Positions 1-10,148 are shown, numbered from the stretch's first letter. The stretch: DNA of 64,000 bases from Pichia kudriavzevii (GCF_003054445.1 NC_042507.1:992001-1056000); one strand, 5' to 3'. Notes: a model not told the origin generated them from the sequence alone. Numbers and translations: made by a program.

Positions 1-2
1 TA

Positions 3-305
3 AGGAGAAGGCAAGAAAGTTGTTACAATGATAATGAATCTAATAACTACCTATGCCTAAACTATCATGTTTATAGCACTCATGAGCCATGCGCAATGTG
101 TGCAATGGCATTGCTTCATTCCCGAATTTCACAGCTGATCTACATAAAGCCCTCCACTAAGACAGGCGCAATAGGTATGGAAAGTGGACATCAAGAGATG
201 GTACATGTTTCTTGCTCTCTAAACTGGAAATTCGAATCTTTCCAATATACGGATACATCTATAGCAAACAGTGTTGTGTCCGTTGATCAGGATGTTTTCG
301 TTTAA
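3..305 (+). CDS. TAD3: tRNA adenosine-34 deaminase subunit Tad3-like, 3' end (5' end outside window)
   Basis: The frame is open from the window edge and gives the last 100 residues of a cytidine/deoxycytidylate deaminase-fold protein. The zinc-site segment STHEPCAMCAMALLHSR carries the PCxxC motif and is followed by a GAIG segment, in the order usual for Tad3 C-termini. In yeast, Tad3 pairs with Tad2 to convert A34 to inosine in tRNA anticodons; Tad3 is the structural, non-catalytic partner. The HxE/HxV motif that would separate Tad3 from Tad2 lies upstream of the window, so the subunit assignment rests on the resemblance of the tail. The stop codon lies 1 bp from the stop of the convergent gene on the other strand. 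Confidence 0.68.
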   Translation, partial: RRRQESCYNDNESNNYLCLNYHVYSTHEPCAMCAMALLHSRISQLIYIKPSTKTGAIGMESGHQEMVHVSCSLNWKFESFQYTDTSIANSVVSVDQDVFV

Positions 306-306
306 T

Positions 307-804
307 TTAACTTTTGCTTATGCTAGCCATTGTTTCACAAATCTCCTGTGTCATCTGTTTTGCTTTGCTCTTCCCTAAGCTTGAAATTTTACTTGTAATA
401 CTAGTCTGAGCTTCCGCCAATTCCTTAATATTTTTATCCAAGAGTTTCATTTTATGTTTTTTAATACTTTCAATATTTTCTGCTTCTTTTTCTAGTCTAT
501 CGTTTAACTTTTTAAGTCTGTCTAAGAAAGCAACATAATGAGATTCTTCAGCAATTTGTACTTGTTCTGAGTCCGGCTCGTAATCAACAACACTCTGCAG
601 TTCGCCTTGCAAAATATTTTCTCTAACACGATCCATGGATCTATTGTTATGTCTATTGTATATCAAATTCGAGAGTATTTTGAGCTCTTTGTCGGTTAAT
701 CTTTTCTGCGTTTGAACATTAATGATTTTGCTGACTGATTGTTCACTCACTACCTCAAAGAGGTCTCGATCCAAATAGTTTTCTAGGATCTCTCTGCTAG
801 ACAT
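307..804 (-). CDS. Small coiled-coil protein, candidate Nkp2/Cnl2-type kinetochore subunit
   Basis: The protein has 165 residues. I start it at the ATG at 804, because the longer open frame begins with TTG. The N-terminus (SSREILENYLDRDLFEVV) followed by a helical block with LTDKELKILSNLIYNR and DRVRENI resembles the start of the Nkp2/Cnl2 family: an IL..YL opening, then LY...R and DxVxxNI. Residues about 90-150 are charged heptad-like coiled coil. Nkp2 is a non-essential subunit of the Ctf19/CCAN inner kinetochore. The match is from memory of the family pattern and is weak, so treat the name as a candidate. The gene is divergent from the gene starting at 1038 and convergent with the TAD3-like gene. 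Confidence 0.5.
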   Translation of the reverse strand: MSSREILENYLDRDLFEVVSEQSVSKIINVQTQKRLTDKELKILSNLIYNRHNNRSMDRVRENILQGELQSVVDYEPDSEQVQIAEESHYVAFLDRLKKLNDRLEKEAENIESIKKHKMKLLDKNIKELAEAQTSITSKISSLGKSKAKQMTQEICETMASISKS

Positions 805-1037
805 TGCCAAACTAGTTAGATTGCTTTTACCATTGCTATGTTTGAAAACATTGGAAAACCTGGATATATATTTTTGTCCTTACATATATTGACCAAGTAG
901 GTAATCGCGACAGAAATCCCCTCAAATTTCATGTCGCTTGTCTCCTTCCCCGGTGCATGTTTTGATAATACCTTCCTTTTCACAAAAAAACGTATTTGGA
1001 ACTGACCCCAGTTTAGTAGTTTGTTGTTTTGAGTACA

Positions 1038-2450
1038 ATGGCAGTTGCTCCAAAAAAATCTAAAAACAGAAAGGCGTTTCGGAATGTTCCATATGAGCCG
1101 CAAGGATTGGAGAGAACTGGAAACAAGAGTACCTTAGAATACAATGCAGCATTGAAGAAATCACCATTTACGAATCATGATAACATAAAGCAAGGGAAAA
1201 ACCCAGTTTTCACATTTCCTGTACCGATGGGAGATCCACTAAAAGGCTCATTGCTTAATGATGAGGTGGATATGCATTTTCCGAGAAAGCACTTCTTGAA
1301 TAAATTCCAATTATATAACGACTTACTCGAAAATGTCATTTCAAAACCTATACCTGTTGACAAAATCATTCCACCGAATCTTTTCCCCATTCCTTATGTT
1401 GAAGGTATCCCTTATAAGAACAAAAGGACTGAGCTGCTGAAAGATGTCAATGATTACAATCTCTCTCAAGAACAAATTGTGAGCAATGAAGAAATTATAT
1501 CAAATGATGAAGCCCCATCAAACAAAGTAACGTCTGTTGAAAAAGAGAATCCAAAGAAGGAAGACAATTTGGATGGGCACAAGAACACCACGAAGAAAGA
1601 AACAATACCTGAAGGTACTGCTACCAATGAAGATGCTTCCCGGGAAATTGCTGAAAATGAAAGTCTGGACAAGGGGAATAATGAAAGCTCTTTAAAGCTT
1701 GAAAAAGAAAAAAATGGGACCAGTATCGATAATAAACCTAGTGTAAGTGATGACAATCTAAGCGACTACGACCCTGATTTTATAGACTATCAAATTCCGT
1801 ATCCAAAGGAAAGTGAACATGTTGGCAACATTCTTGACGATTATCTTAATATGCGTTTAAAGTGCAGGCCAGCAACAGACTTTTTTTTTGGGGATTCAAG
1901 GTTGATGAAACTTCAAGAAAGATGCTTTTCAGAGCAGGTGCATTTAGAATCTGAAGCTTTAAAAAGAAAGTTATACGTTTCTGAGAAATATAAGTATAAA
2001 CTAGAATCAATGAAAAGTATGCATGAAGAATATAGGACATTCACAGCCAACTCACTTAAAAGCATTGAGGAGAAACTAGAACTAATAGAGGCTGAACTGA
2101 AATCCAAATTCAATGTAACTTTTGCTGATGCTAAACTCCCTGTTGAGTTTCATAATCTAAACGTTGAAATGAATAAGCAAGAAATAAGTGTCGAAGACTA
2201 TAACTTTAAGTACAAGTCGGAAAGACAACCATTCAATCCAACTAGTGGTATTGTTTCAACTAATGATATATCTGAAGAAAAAAAGGAAGGAGATAGTGAG
2301 GATCAACACCGGGAGATAGTTGATGATACTAATATTGATCAAAATTTCGATTTTGATATGTACGAGTCGGGGGCATATGCCAATGATGGTGGCAATGCGG
2401 AAGACGGAGAGTTTGCTTCATTAAGTAATGATGTTTTCCTAAATATTTGA
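1038..2450 (+). CDS. Unrecognised acidic, possibly nuclear protein
   Basis: The protein has 470 residues, starting at the ATG at 1038 (the longer frame begins with TTG at 1029). The N-terminus is basic (MAVAPKKSKNRKAFRN) and could be a nuclear localisation signal. Residues about 60-135 are rich in Pro and aromatic residues (FPVPMGDP, PPNLFPIPYVEGIPY) and look like a conserved folded or docking region. Residues about 145-245 are low-complexity Glu/Asn/Lys. A coiled coil follows at about 290-355, and the C-terminus is acidic and ends SLSNDVFLNI. I do not recognise the family. The layout would suit a chromatin or transcription complex subunit, but that is only inference. Confidence 0.75.
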   Translation: MAVAPKKSKNRKAFRNVPYEPQGLERTGNKSTLEYNAALKKSPFTNHDNIKQGKNPVFTFPVPMGDPLKGSLLNDEVDMHFPRKHFLNKFQLYNDLLENVISKPIPVDKIIPPNLFPIPYVEGIPYKNKRTELLKDVNDYNLSQEQIVSNEEIISNDEAPSNKVTSVEKENPKKEDNLDGHKNTTKKETIPEGTATNEDASREIAENESLDKGNNESSLKLEKEKNGTSIDNKPSVSDDNLSDYDPDFIDYQIPYPKESEHVGNILDDYLNMRLKCRPATDFFFGDSRLMKLQERCFSEQVHLESEALKRKLYVSEKYKYKLESMKSMHEEYRTFTANSLKSIEEKLELIEAELKSKFNVTFADAKLPVEFHNLNVEMNKQEISVEDYNFKYKSERQPFNPTSGIVSTNDISEEKKEGDSEDQHREIVDDTNIDQNFDFDMYESGAYANDGGNAEDGEFASLSNDVFLNI

Positions 2451-2539
2451 GCTTTTATAAAGGTAGTGTATATTATTTGTTTACTTGAGCAATGATATCG
2501 TTGTTTAAAAGAAGCGCTTCTTCTTGATCATTCGAACAA

Positions 2540-5500
2540 TTAGCCTCCAAAAACGCTATACCATCTTAATATTACTTTCACGCTCGCATAGCCGACAGAT
2601 ACAAATGTTAGTATGATGTTCATCAAAAATAAGATCAGCGCATTCAGCATAAATCTAGGAGCAAATATCTTCCACACCATCAAATGACGCCTCAAATTAT
2701 TTGTAGTGATTAAAGTCACTAATGTCAAGCAAGTTTGGTATATCAACATAGTCATCGAACCTTCTGCTATTTTTGAAACTAATGCAACAGGCTTATTTGT
2801 CGGTGGAATTTTCCACAGTGATAAAAGAGGCACCGCAAGTGCTACTAGAATAAAAGAGCCAAGAGTGTTCAGGATGATCGCCAAATGAGTTATAGGGAAA
2901 CTTATTGTTTCAGTGAACATGAAACCAATTTCCCACTGAATTGATTGTAGCGTAGCTTGATGGCCAGTTGTAAAGAAATGTAAGTAACCCAATAAGCACA
3001 ATACAACAACTGAAATCAAGTTAGTACGAATGCTCAAAATATCAACGAGCTCAAATAAAGTTAACAGTTGATTTGTCAGAATGAATAATGAAACTCCGCC
3101 TAAGGGTTTTGCAACAACTAATACAGAACAAAGGATGTTGATAATGAATAGAAAGTAAGAAGACCCATAGACATTACCATACCCAATTATCTTGGCTGTC
3201 TTCTGCATTTCCATCTTAGGAGCTGTCCTTTTAGATTTCTTGGTTGAAATTGCAACTTCCACTTCCTTTTGCTCAAGCTCAACTCTAACGCATAATGGTC
3301 CTGCATTCCAACCAAAATTTGCGGCAAAGAATGAAATTCCTAAAATCACCCTACCTAGAGTTAAACGCAATGTTTTGATCGTTGCAAAAGGAATGTCAAA
3401 AGTCTTCGTCATATACTCATCATTTTCAACGTACTCTAAGGTCCATAGGACAGCTATCATGAGTAGCACAGCTCTAAAGCCTTTAGAAATCCAAATAGAA
3501 GCTGGACCTTGAAAAGAATAAGAAATCTTATAATATTGCTCCACAAGAATTGGCAATACTATTGCCGATACATAGAGCAAACCAATAGACCACCAAGTCA
3601 TCTTGAAGTTGGAGAAACATTTATCCCCCTGTTCTTCCCTGCAAGCATTTATCATAGAAACTAAACGGGTAAGCAACATGAAAATAAATGAATGATACGC
3701 ACCAATTACCCTCTTTCGTCTTTCTTCATTTTTTAAGGACTTGAAGAAAGCTAAGAACCCGAATGAAGACAACCAAAATGATACAATTTTGTCTTCCCAG
3801 ATAATAAAAGAATTGGAAGCAAATATCAAAGAATGCAGTAAAATGATTAACATTCCGCAGTAAGTCCATCCATTTTGAACCAAATTTTCTTTCACTTGCA
3901 AGATGCACCAAAACAAAGAATACCGATCCATTATTGGAGCCAGTATGCCGTTAGCAATTCCCAAAGCAACCCCCAATATCAGAGCCCAACTGAGTTCAAG
4001 GCCTTCTGGTTTGAAAATCAGCACAAACGATGAACATAAAACACAGTAAACCAAAATCAATATGATTGATGCTAAGAAACATTGGTAGTTTAACTGTGAA
4101 ACCACCACCGCAGGGACGAGTTTCGAATAAACTATCAAAACAACCAAAGATAAAAATATCAACACAATACCAATCCATATATTGAAATCATTAAAACGAG
4201 CCCATTTCTCCTTGCATTTTCCCAAAGATAATTGTTGATACGCAACACTTTTCTCTATAAATTCCAAGTTTTGTAACGGCAAATCTCTTTTTGCCCATAA
4301 TTCTTTTAATCTTTTGAAAAGGTCATTAACATCTTCATCGTCTTTTAATTCACTAGAGCTTAATCTGTAATTATTAATTTGAGAAGATGCAAGCATTGAA
4401 GCCATGGCATACTTGGTTTCATCAATCATAAACGCTTCAGCAATGGGTGATCCCAAACTATTAAATGGAATTGGAATTCCCAATAACATTGCCAGTGTAG
4501 GTGTTAGATCTATTTGATTAACTTTTCTATATTTTTCACCGCCATTTGATATATCGTAATTTATTTTATCTTCTAGAAGTTTAAACTGTTTTCGTTTGGA
4601 ATACATAAAGAGGGCAGCTTCTACCTCATCAGTTGATTCACCGCCGTGATTCCCGGTGGAATCCATACCATGATCACCGAAAACAACTAACAACGTGTCA
4701 TCCGATAATTGTTGGATAACTCGTTCCACAATAAGGTTCAGCTGTTCTAATTTGTCCTTCATTGCATAGTGGTCTGGTCCGTATCTATGACCGCAATGAT
4801 CAACACCTAGAAAATGACCAATCAAAACATCCCATTTTTGCTGGTTTTGGTTTTCTAATAACGGAAATATGTGATCAACAACCCCGTTATCAACAGAGTG
4901 TAAATCCCATACGTTCAAGGAGTCGTATGGAAACGTCAATGACCTGTTCAAGAATGGCGAAAACATCGAAGTCCATGTGTCATCTCCGGCAAATGCAACG
5001 GTTTTGTTATTGTAGAATAGCTGACTCAACAAATTGTCTTCAAAGACCGTATCACCATCAAAATTTGATCCAGCGTCAATAAACGTTGGCAAAGATCCAG
5101 TGGTCAATCCTTTCAATCTCTGCAAAGTTGTAGTAGGTGGATCTGCAATAAATTTGAGCAGCAAAGAATTTCCTGGTTCGTTTTGAAACCTATCATAAAA
5201 AACATTAAAGTTGTTATGGTAGTAGTAGTCAGGTGAGTCTTCAGTTACATTGTCAAATGGTATTGTAAAATCAAACCTTAACGCGTCGATTACCAAAATA
5301 ACTGCCTTCTCAAAGTGATACGGATGAAAACAAGTACCATTATAGCTGTCCTCTAAAAGTCTGTTCTGCGACTTACACGTTGAAAGGTCCGAAAGGACAC
5401 TCCTTGATAGCAAGAACCCACGAGTAAAAAATACCAGGCCTATTGTTTGCAGAATTCCAAGAAGAAACATCACCCTCACATAAGAGGAGTTTGTTATGGA

Positions 5501-5590
5501 TAGCTTCTTGGAGTAATATGATGACTTATTTCTAAATTCCGAAGACTGGATTTGCGAGGAGATGGATATATCGGCGGCAGCTTTGTCCAT
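2540..5590 (-). CDS. GPI13: GPI ethanolamine phosphate transferase 3
   Basis: The protein has 1016 residues from the ATG at 5590, essentially the length of S. cerevisiae Gpi13 (PIG-O). It adds ethanolamine phosphate to the third mannose of the GPI anchor precursor in the ER membrane; this phosphate later links to protein. After an N-terminal membrane segment (about residues 35-60) comes a lumenal alkaline-phosphatase-fold domain. It has VILVIDALRFDF near residue 100, TTTLQRLKGLTTGSLP, a GHFLGVDHCGH segment and the metal-binding GDHGMDSTGNHGG near residue 300. The C-terminal half holds many membrane segments. All catalytic motifs look intact. Confidence 0.95.
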   Translation of the reverse strand: MDKAAADISISSQIQSSEFRNKSSYYSKKLSITNSSYVRVMFLLGILQTIGLVFFTRGFLLSRSVLSDLSTCKSQNRLLEDSYNGTCFHPYHFEKAVILVIDALRFDFTIPFDNVTEDSPDYYYHNNFNVFYDRFQNEPGNSLLLKFIADPPTTTLQRLKGLTTGSLPTFIDAGSNFDGDTVFEDNLLSQLFYNNKTVAFAGDDTWTSMFSPFLNRSLTFPYDSLNVWDLHSVDNGVVDHIFPLLENQNQQKWDVLIGHFLGVDHCGHRYGPDHYAMKDKLEQLNLIVERVIQQLSDDTLLVVFGDHGMDSTGNHGGESTDEVEAALFMYSKRKQFKLLEDKINYDISNGGEKYRKVNQIDLTPTLAMLLGIPIPFNSLGSPIAEAFMIDETKYAMASMLASSQINNYRLSSSELKDDEDVNDLFKRLKELWAKRDLPLQNLEFIEKSVAYQQLSLGKCKEKWARFNDFNIWIGIVLIFLSLVVLIVYSKLVPAVVVSQLNYQCFLASIILILVYCVLCSSFVLIFKPEGLELSWALILGVALGIANGILAPIMDRYSLFWCILQVKENLVQNGWTYCGMLIILLHSLIFASNSFIIWEDKIVSFWLSSFGFLAFFKSLKNEERRKRVIGAYHSFIFMLLTRLVSMINACREEQGDKCFSNFKMTWWSIGLLYVSAIVLPILVEQYYKISYSFQGPASIWISKGFRAVLLMIAVLWTLEYVENDEYMTKTFDIPFATIKTLRLTLGRVILGISFFAANFGWNAGPLCVRVELEQKEVEVAISTKKSKRTAPKMEMQKTAKIIGYGNVYGSSYFLFIINILCSVLVVAKPLGGVSLFILTNQLLTLFELVDILSIRTNLISVVVLCLLGYLHFFTTGHQATLQSIQWEIGFMFTETISFPITHLAIILNTLGSFILVALAVPLLSLWKIPPTNKPVALVSKIAEGSMTMLIYQTCLTLVTLITTNNLRRHLMVWKIFAPRFMLNALILFLMNIILTFVSVGYASVKVILRWYSVFGG

Positions 5591-5867
5591 ATTTGTTGAC
5601 AATTTGGGTTCAGTGGAAAATTCCCAAGTTTAATCAGTTATTAATTATGAGCTTTTTATATTGATATTTACAACAAATAATTTGTTTCGTTTGTGGAAAA
5701 ATACAATTATGGCGCCGGCCTGTTAACGTCCACGATAACCTAGCAATGCACTGTCCTTATGCACCAGTTAACAGAAATTAAGTAATAGAAGAGGCTCTAC
5801 TTGCAATGCCCTAAATAGAGAAAAAAATGTAAACAATTGTATAGAAGGTGGGACGAAACAGCACAAA

Positions 5868-6107
5868 TTAAAATCTCCTAAGCATATCTGTATGATCCAA
5901 TATTGTTGAAAAAACTAGTTTTTTTCTCTTTCCATGCACAGAATAAATAGGCGTTCCTGTTTTCAAAATGCGACCTTCAGTTGCCGCATCCATTTTTTTA
6001 GCACTAGCCCCCATTTTCTTTGTTATACGTGTACGGATGTATTTGGTGTGTTGGACGCATAATTCCACGTCTAGAAAGTTAATACTTTCACCAATAAACT
6101 GGAACAT
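5868..6107 (-). CDS. Short basic ORF of 79 codons, unknown
   Basis: An ATG-started frame of 79 codons lies on the same strand as NPR3, only 31 bp downstream of the NPR3 stop. The product is basic, with TRITKKMGASAKKMD in the middle and GKRKKL near the end, and has no membrane segment or motif that I recognise. Its amino-acid mix looks like a real protein rather than random translation. The spacing leaves almost no room for its own promoter outside NPR3. It could be a small gene, an exon, or a chance ORF. No function is proposed. Confidence 0.4.
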   Translation of the reverse strand: MFQFIGESINFLDVELCVQHTKYIRTRITKKMGASAKKMDAATEGRILKTGTPIYSVHGKRKKLVFSTILDHTDMLRRF

Positions 6108-6138
6108 TTACAGAGAAATCGATACACATTAGAATACA

Positions 6139-8940
6139 TCACCAGTGACGTACACTGACGATGGATTCACCCAAGGCATCCAACAATTTCTTGAAATCAT
6201 GTCGGCTGATATTCTCTTGCATTAGGAATACTTCGGCCGCATTACGTCCATTCATGTGCTTGAGAACCTTGTAAAAGAGATTAACGATCTCAGTAGGTTG
6301 CCCTTCCACAAGTTTTGCTATCCATCTTCTCTCCAATGCAGAACAGACTTCGGGCTCTAATAAGATTGTGTCTTCCTCTTCCTCTTCCTCGAACTGAATT
6401 TTCCTTTGTGTCCCGTACATATTGTAGTAACCATTGGATTCTAACGAGGAATTTGCATTATCAAGGTCTAATTCAGACTCCTTCTTAGATCCACTGTAAT
6501 TAATCATTCTCCCTGCATAATTGTCTGCAGCATAGTTGAGGCTGGATGTTCTGGCTTTTGAACCGTTGTTATCCGGACCTGGCATTTTTGAAGAATTGTC
6601 ACTCACATTTTTTGTCTCCGAGATTCCATCAATCTCTGTGGAATTATCTGTCCTCCTATTGCCAAAACTTTCATAGCCGCTCTTATTTTCCATGTCTTGG
6701 ACACTCACATTATCCAGTTCCATCACTGAGCTTCCTTCCTTATCTTTTTCGGTTTCAATCCTCAAACTTGAACTATTGAGCCCTTCAACAAGGTCGTCCA
6801 GAGTGGCATCAATATCATCGTTTGATACACTGGATCGCTGTTTTTTTTTGGTAATATCATTCTGCTCAAGGTGGTCTAATGATTCATCATTACTGTTTGA
6901 TAATAAGAGGCTTTTTTTCTTAAATTCTTGCTTCTTTTTGATTTCTATTTCAATCTCTTCTGCAACTTGAATCTTGATACCTTTAGAAATTTTCAAGTAT
7001 AAGAAAGTGAACAGCTGGATAACATATCCCTTTTTCAATAACCAAGCTATTGCATCCATATATAGATCTCTATGATCTCTACTCGGTATGATATTGCTTA
7101 TTGGTTTGGGTTTATTTTTTGAGACTTCTGATATCATTGATAAAAAAGAAGGTAGTGAAGGTAGGTTGGGGAAAATCTGATTGAAACTTTCAGAATCTCT
7201 ATGTATATTTTTTAGCGGGGAGATGGGTGAGCATATATATGTATTTCTTGATGTCAGAGGTAAAATAGCAATTGCTCTTCGCCAATATACTAAATGATTG
7301 GCAAACATTCGAACCTCTTGGGCGTCTAGTCCACTTAGAATCGATAACCTCTGGAGGGATTCATTCGGTTTTATCATTCTTATAAAACCAGCAATTAATG
7401 AATCCTTCTCAGCTTTAATGTCTCTAATAACTCTTTCACAATCATCCAACAAGATTAAAGCAAAATACCCCATGATATCGTTGCTATGATCCAAGGATGT
7501 TGATGATTCAAAGCTGTTTAGTTGGTTGAATGGAGAAATTGATGAGAGGGACGAATTTTCAGGCAACTCAAGATAACTTGGCGGTAGTCTAATAAACTCC
7601 TTCTTGATTGGTATTTGGAACGAATTCAATTTTCCATTAATTTCGATGTTCACAATCTCAGATTTTGATACCGCTTTATATGTGTCAGCAATCACTTTAG
7701 CCAAAGATGATTTTTCAATAATAGATTTCCATTGCTGCTTGATTGGTAGATTTACCAATTCTTCCCTTAGCTTTAATATTTTTTGAGATTCAATCCATAC
7801 ATAGTTAGTTTTTTGTTGTTCATATCTCAACAATAATGAAACTCGACTTACAATATAGTGAAACATCTCATCGATACGGTGATTGTACTCGACAACAGGG
7901 GGGTTTAGAACGAACAGCATGTTAAACTGGTACATGTGGTTCTTCTCTACTGTCTTTTCACCGTCGTAGACTAACACATCAAGATCAGTAGCGCTTTCTT
8001 TAGGTTGGTCTTTTCCATCAAGCTCGGACTTCTTACTCATTATTGGAGAATGACCACTGAGCTTGATATCATGGATGGAATGTTTTCTTGATTTTTGATT
8101 TGTCGATGTACTTTTACTTCTAGATCTCGTCGACTTTTTGCTTACTCTCCAATTACCGTCATCGTTTATATGAATTGGCAAACCTAAAAAAACCATATCT
8201 TCAACTGTTAGTTCAAACCTGGTATTACATAATGCCTTTGGTGGTGTTGCAAGATCACTTAAGAACTCCGTATCAAATGAAAAAAGTTTATGTATTCTAT
8301 ATTCTTTTTTCTTCAACGTATCACTTTCAATGTAACTCTTTGATGTCTTCAGTGATGATTTTAAGCTTTGAATTTCTTGTTCCTTTTTAGTACTCCCTTC
8401 TCTAGTCTTCTTTCTATTCCTTCTCCTTGCAATTTGTTTTCTTTTTTTCTTCCGTTGGTCTAAGTCGTACAACATTTCTAATAAATCTCGACCAGATTGA
8501 TATCGATTGTTAGAGGACCATGATGCTCTATTATGTGTCCCAGCAGAGCCACTTTGAATATAACTTTCTCCACTTAAGCTTCTACTACTTTTTCCTTCAG
8601 AACATGCCATGTCACTGCTCTCAAATCCATCATCCCTCACATCAGAAGAATACAAGCTCTCATCGCTATTACTTTCTAATGCTTCGTCCTCCTCATCCCC
8701 GAAGTCACCATCATCTAGCTCATTATCATCACCATCATCATAAGATATATCGGAGTCACTAGAAACTAGCAAACCTTCAACTTCATTGTGGACTTCATTG
8801 ATATCCAAGGGTGTTGCTTGAAATCCAAATCCATTCGGTTTTGGTGGGTAGTGAAATACCATGTGATTGCCGTCATGTGTAGCAACTGTAAAAATAATAC
8901 CTAACAAGCAAGGATTGGGCAGTAGCAGAGATGAGCTCAT
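6139..8940 (-). CDS. NPR3: Nitrogen permease regulator 3, SEACIT/GATOR1 subunit
   Basis: The protein has 933 residues. The N-terminus has the family's longin-type opening: a short polar leader, then LLGIIFTVATHDGNHMVFHYPP. It continues with an Asp/Glu-rich insert (about 55-95) and a basic KKRKQIARRRNRKK stretch. Further conserved blocks (DMVFLGLPIHIN, MLFVLNPPVVEYNHRIDEMF) follow, and it ends on the family's VRHW. Npr3 with Npr2 and Iml1 forms SEACIT, the GTPase-activating complex that turns down TORC1 on the vacuole when nitrogen is short. The middle (about 690-860) is a low-complexity, Ser/Asn/Lys-rich insert. The promoter is shared head-to-head with the gene at 9162. Confidence 0.93.
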   Translation of the reverse strand: MSSSLLLPNPCLLGIIFTVATHDGNHMVFHYPPKPNGFGFQATPLDINEVHNEVEGLLVSSDSDISYDDGDDNELDDGDFGDEEDEALESNSDESLYSSDVRDDGFESSDMACSEGKSSRSLSGESYIQSGSAGTHNRASWSSNNRYQSGRDLLEMLYDLDQRKKKRKQIARRRNRKKTREGSTKKEQEIQSLKSSLKTSKSYIESDTLKKKEYRIHKLFSFDTEFLSDLATPPKALCNTRFELTVEDMVFLGLPIHINDDGNWRVSKKSTRSRSKSTSTNQKSRKHSIHDIKLSGHSPIMSKKSELDGKDQPKESATDLDVLVYDGEKTVEKNHMYQFNMLFVLNPPVVEYNHRIDEMFHYIVSRVSLLLRYEQQKTNYVWIESQKILKLREELVNLPIKQQWKSIIEKSSLAKVIADTYKAVSKSEIVNIEINGKLNSFQIPIKKEFIRLPPSYLELPENSSLSSISPFNQLNSFESSTSLDHSNDIMGYFALILLDDCERVIRDIKAEKDSLIAGFIRMIKPNESLQRLSILSGLDAQEVRMFANHLVYWRRAIAILPLTSRNTYICSPISPLKNIHRDSESFNQIFPNLPSLPSFLSMISEVSKNKPKPISNIIPSRDHRDLYMDAIAWLLKKGYVIQLFTFLYLKISKGIKIQVAEEIEIEIKKKQEFKKKSLLLSNSNDESLDHLEQNDITKKKQRSSVSNDDIDATLDDLVEGLNSSSLRIETEKDKEGSSVMELDNVSVQDMENKSGYESFGNRRTDNSTEIDGISETKNVSDNSSKMPGPDNNGSKARTSSLNYAADNYAGRMINYSGSKKESELDLDNANSSLESNGYYNMYGTQRKIQFEEEEEEDTILLEPEVCSALERRWIAKLVEGQPTEIVNLFYKVLKHMNGRNAAEVFLMQENISRHDFKKLLDALGESIVSVRHW

Positions 8941-9161
8941 CTCACTGGTGGGTCAATGGTGTTGGACTCAAGATAATATATTCCACAACAGTGTGATGTG
9001 CTAATCAATTGATTTGTTTTACCAGCTAGAATACACGCTTTGACGGAAAAAAATCTGAAAGAAAAGAAGTCTGCGGGCGGCTTGTAATATCCTTTCAATT
9101 CTGAAACTAAAAAGCCATTCACTAGTAAATTCAACTCTAAACAGCCAGGTTTTGCTTGCAT

Positions 9162-10148
9162 ATGATCATCTGTAGTCGATGCAAAAGAAAGAGATTTTTG
9201 GGGATAACCGATAAAAATGATGATGATTTAAGTACATATCAAACATGTCAACCATGTCGTGATAAACTCAAAGAATATCGACGCACATACACAAACCGCA
9301 AAAGACAAAAACTAGAGAATCTTAGAAATCAACATGATGACCGTTCGAAAGTGCTTCTGAGGTCTACACATGAACACAAAAGGAAAGTAAACAAATTATA
9401 CACCGATTTTGAAGCCGTTTTAAACAAAGTTTATAACCATGTTAAAATTGATGATCTTGATATGAACTTTACTTTAAGAATACCTGAATTTTGCATTCCC
9501 AAACCAAACAAGCAGATAGAATGTGGGTACGAGGAACAATCAAACCTGCTTGAACAACAAGTTGAACTCGATGAAAATTTTAAATCGGAACTGACTAAAT
9601 CTCTTGAAACACATTATGTAGATAGGATAATTCATGTTTTGGGCATTTGCGGTTACAATTTCAAGTTTTATGTATCCTCATGGAAAAACGGGAAATACTA
9701 TGCAACATATAAATGCATTGCAGACAAACTAGCCATGAAACGATTTGGTGTCTCTGAGCCCTCCCTTAAGATTGACATAGAAGGGAGGAATAGCACAGAG
9801 GGGAAAGAAAGTACACTCAAACAACAAGTGTTAGGTTGGATAACGCCATTGGAAGATTCGGACTCATTTGACTTGAATCTTAATGTTAGAAATGAGGATG
9901 TTGGTTTACAATTGATACAAACGTACGGCTATCATTGTCAATCTCAATTAAGTTTTATTGCTGACTATACTAATCTTGAGTTAACTTTTAAGTTCAAACA
10001 CCAATTTCATAGGTCAGAACTAAAGAAACCTGTACACGAAAACAAGCCGGCTAGAGAAAAAAAACCTTTCTCAGAGATAAGTAAACACATAGACCCGGCT
10101 GACTTCTCTGAAAAACTAGATATACTGCATAGTAAATTGAAGCATTGA
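9162..10148 (+). CDS. Cys-cluster protein with basic coiled coil, unrecognised
   Basis: The protein has 328 residues, starting at the ATG at 9162 (the frame extends to a TTG at 9156). The first 40 residues hold two CxxC pairs, CSRC at about residues 4-7 and CQPC at about 31-34. This is a probable small zinc-binding module, followed directly by a very basic helix (RDKLKEYRRTYTNRKRQK) that could contact nucleic acid. The remaining 270 residues contain no motif I know. The arrangement recalls short treble-clef-like 'TCxxCR' modules in fungal nuclear proteins, but no orthologue comes to mind. It shares a 221-bp divergent promoter with NPR3. Confidence 0.75.
   Translation: MIICSRCKRKRFLGITDKNDDDLSTYQTCQPCRDKLKEYRRTYTNRKRQKLENLRNQHDDRSKVLLRSTHEHKRKVNKLYTDFEAVLNKVYNHVKIDDLDMNFTLRIPEFCIPKPNKQIECGYEEQSNLLEQQVELDENFKSELTKSLETHYVDRIIHVLGICGYNFKFYVSSWKNGKYYATYKCIADKLAMKRFGVSEPSLKIDIEGRNSTEGKESTLKQQVLGWITPLEDSDSFDLNLNVRNEDVGLQLIQTYGYHCQSQLSFIADYTNLELTFKFKHQFHRSELKKPVHENKPAREKKPFSEISKHIDPADFSEKLDILHSKLKH

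Noticed and set aside
816-1103. Minus-strand frame of 95 codons in the promoter between the Nkp2-like gene and the gene at 1038
   Set aside because: It overlaps the start of a long convincing gene in antisense and shows no protein-like conservation.
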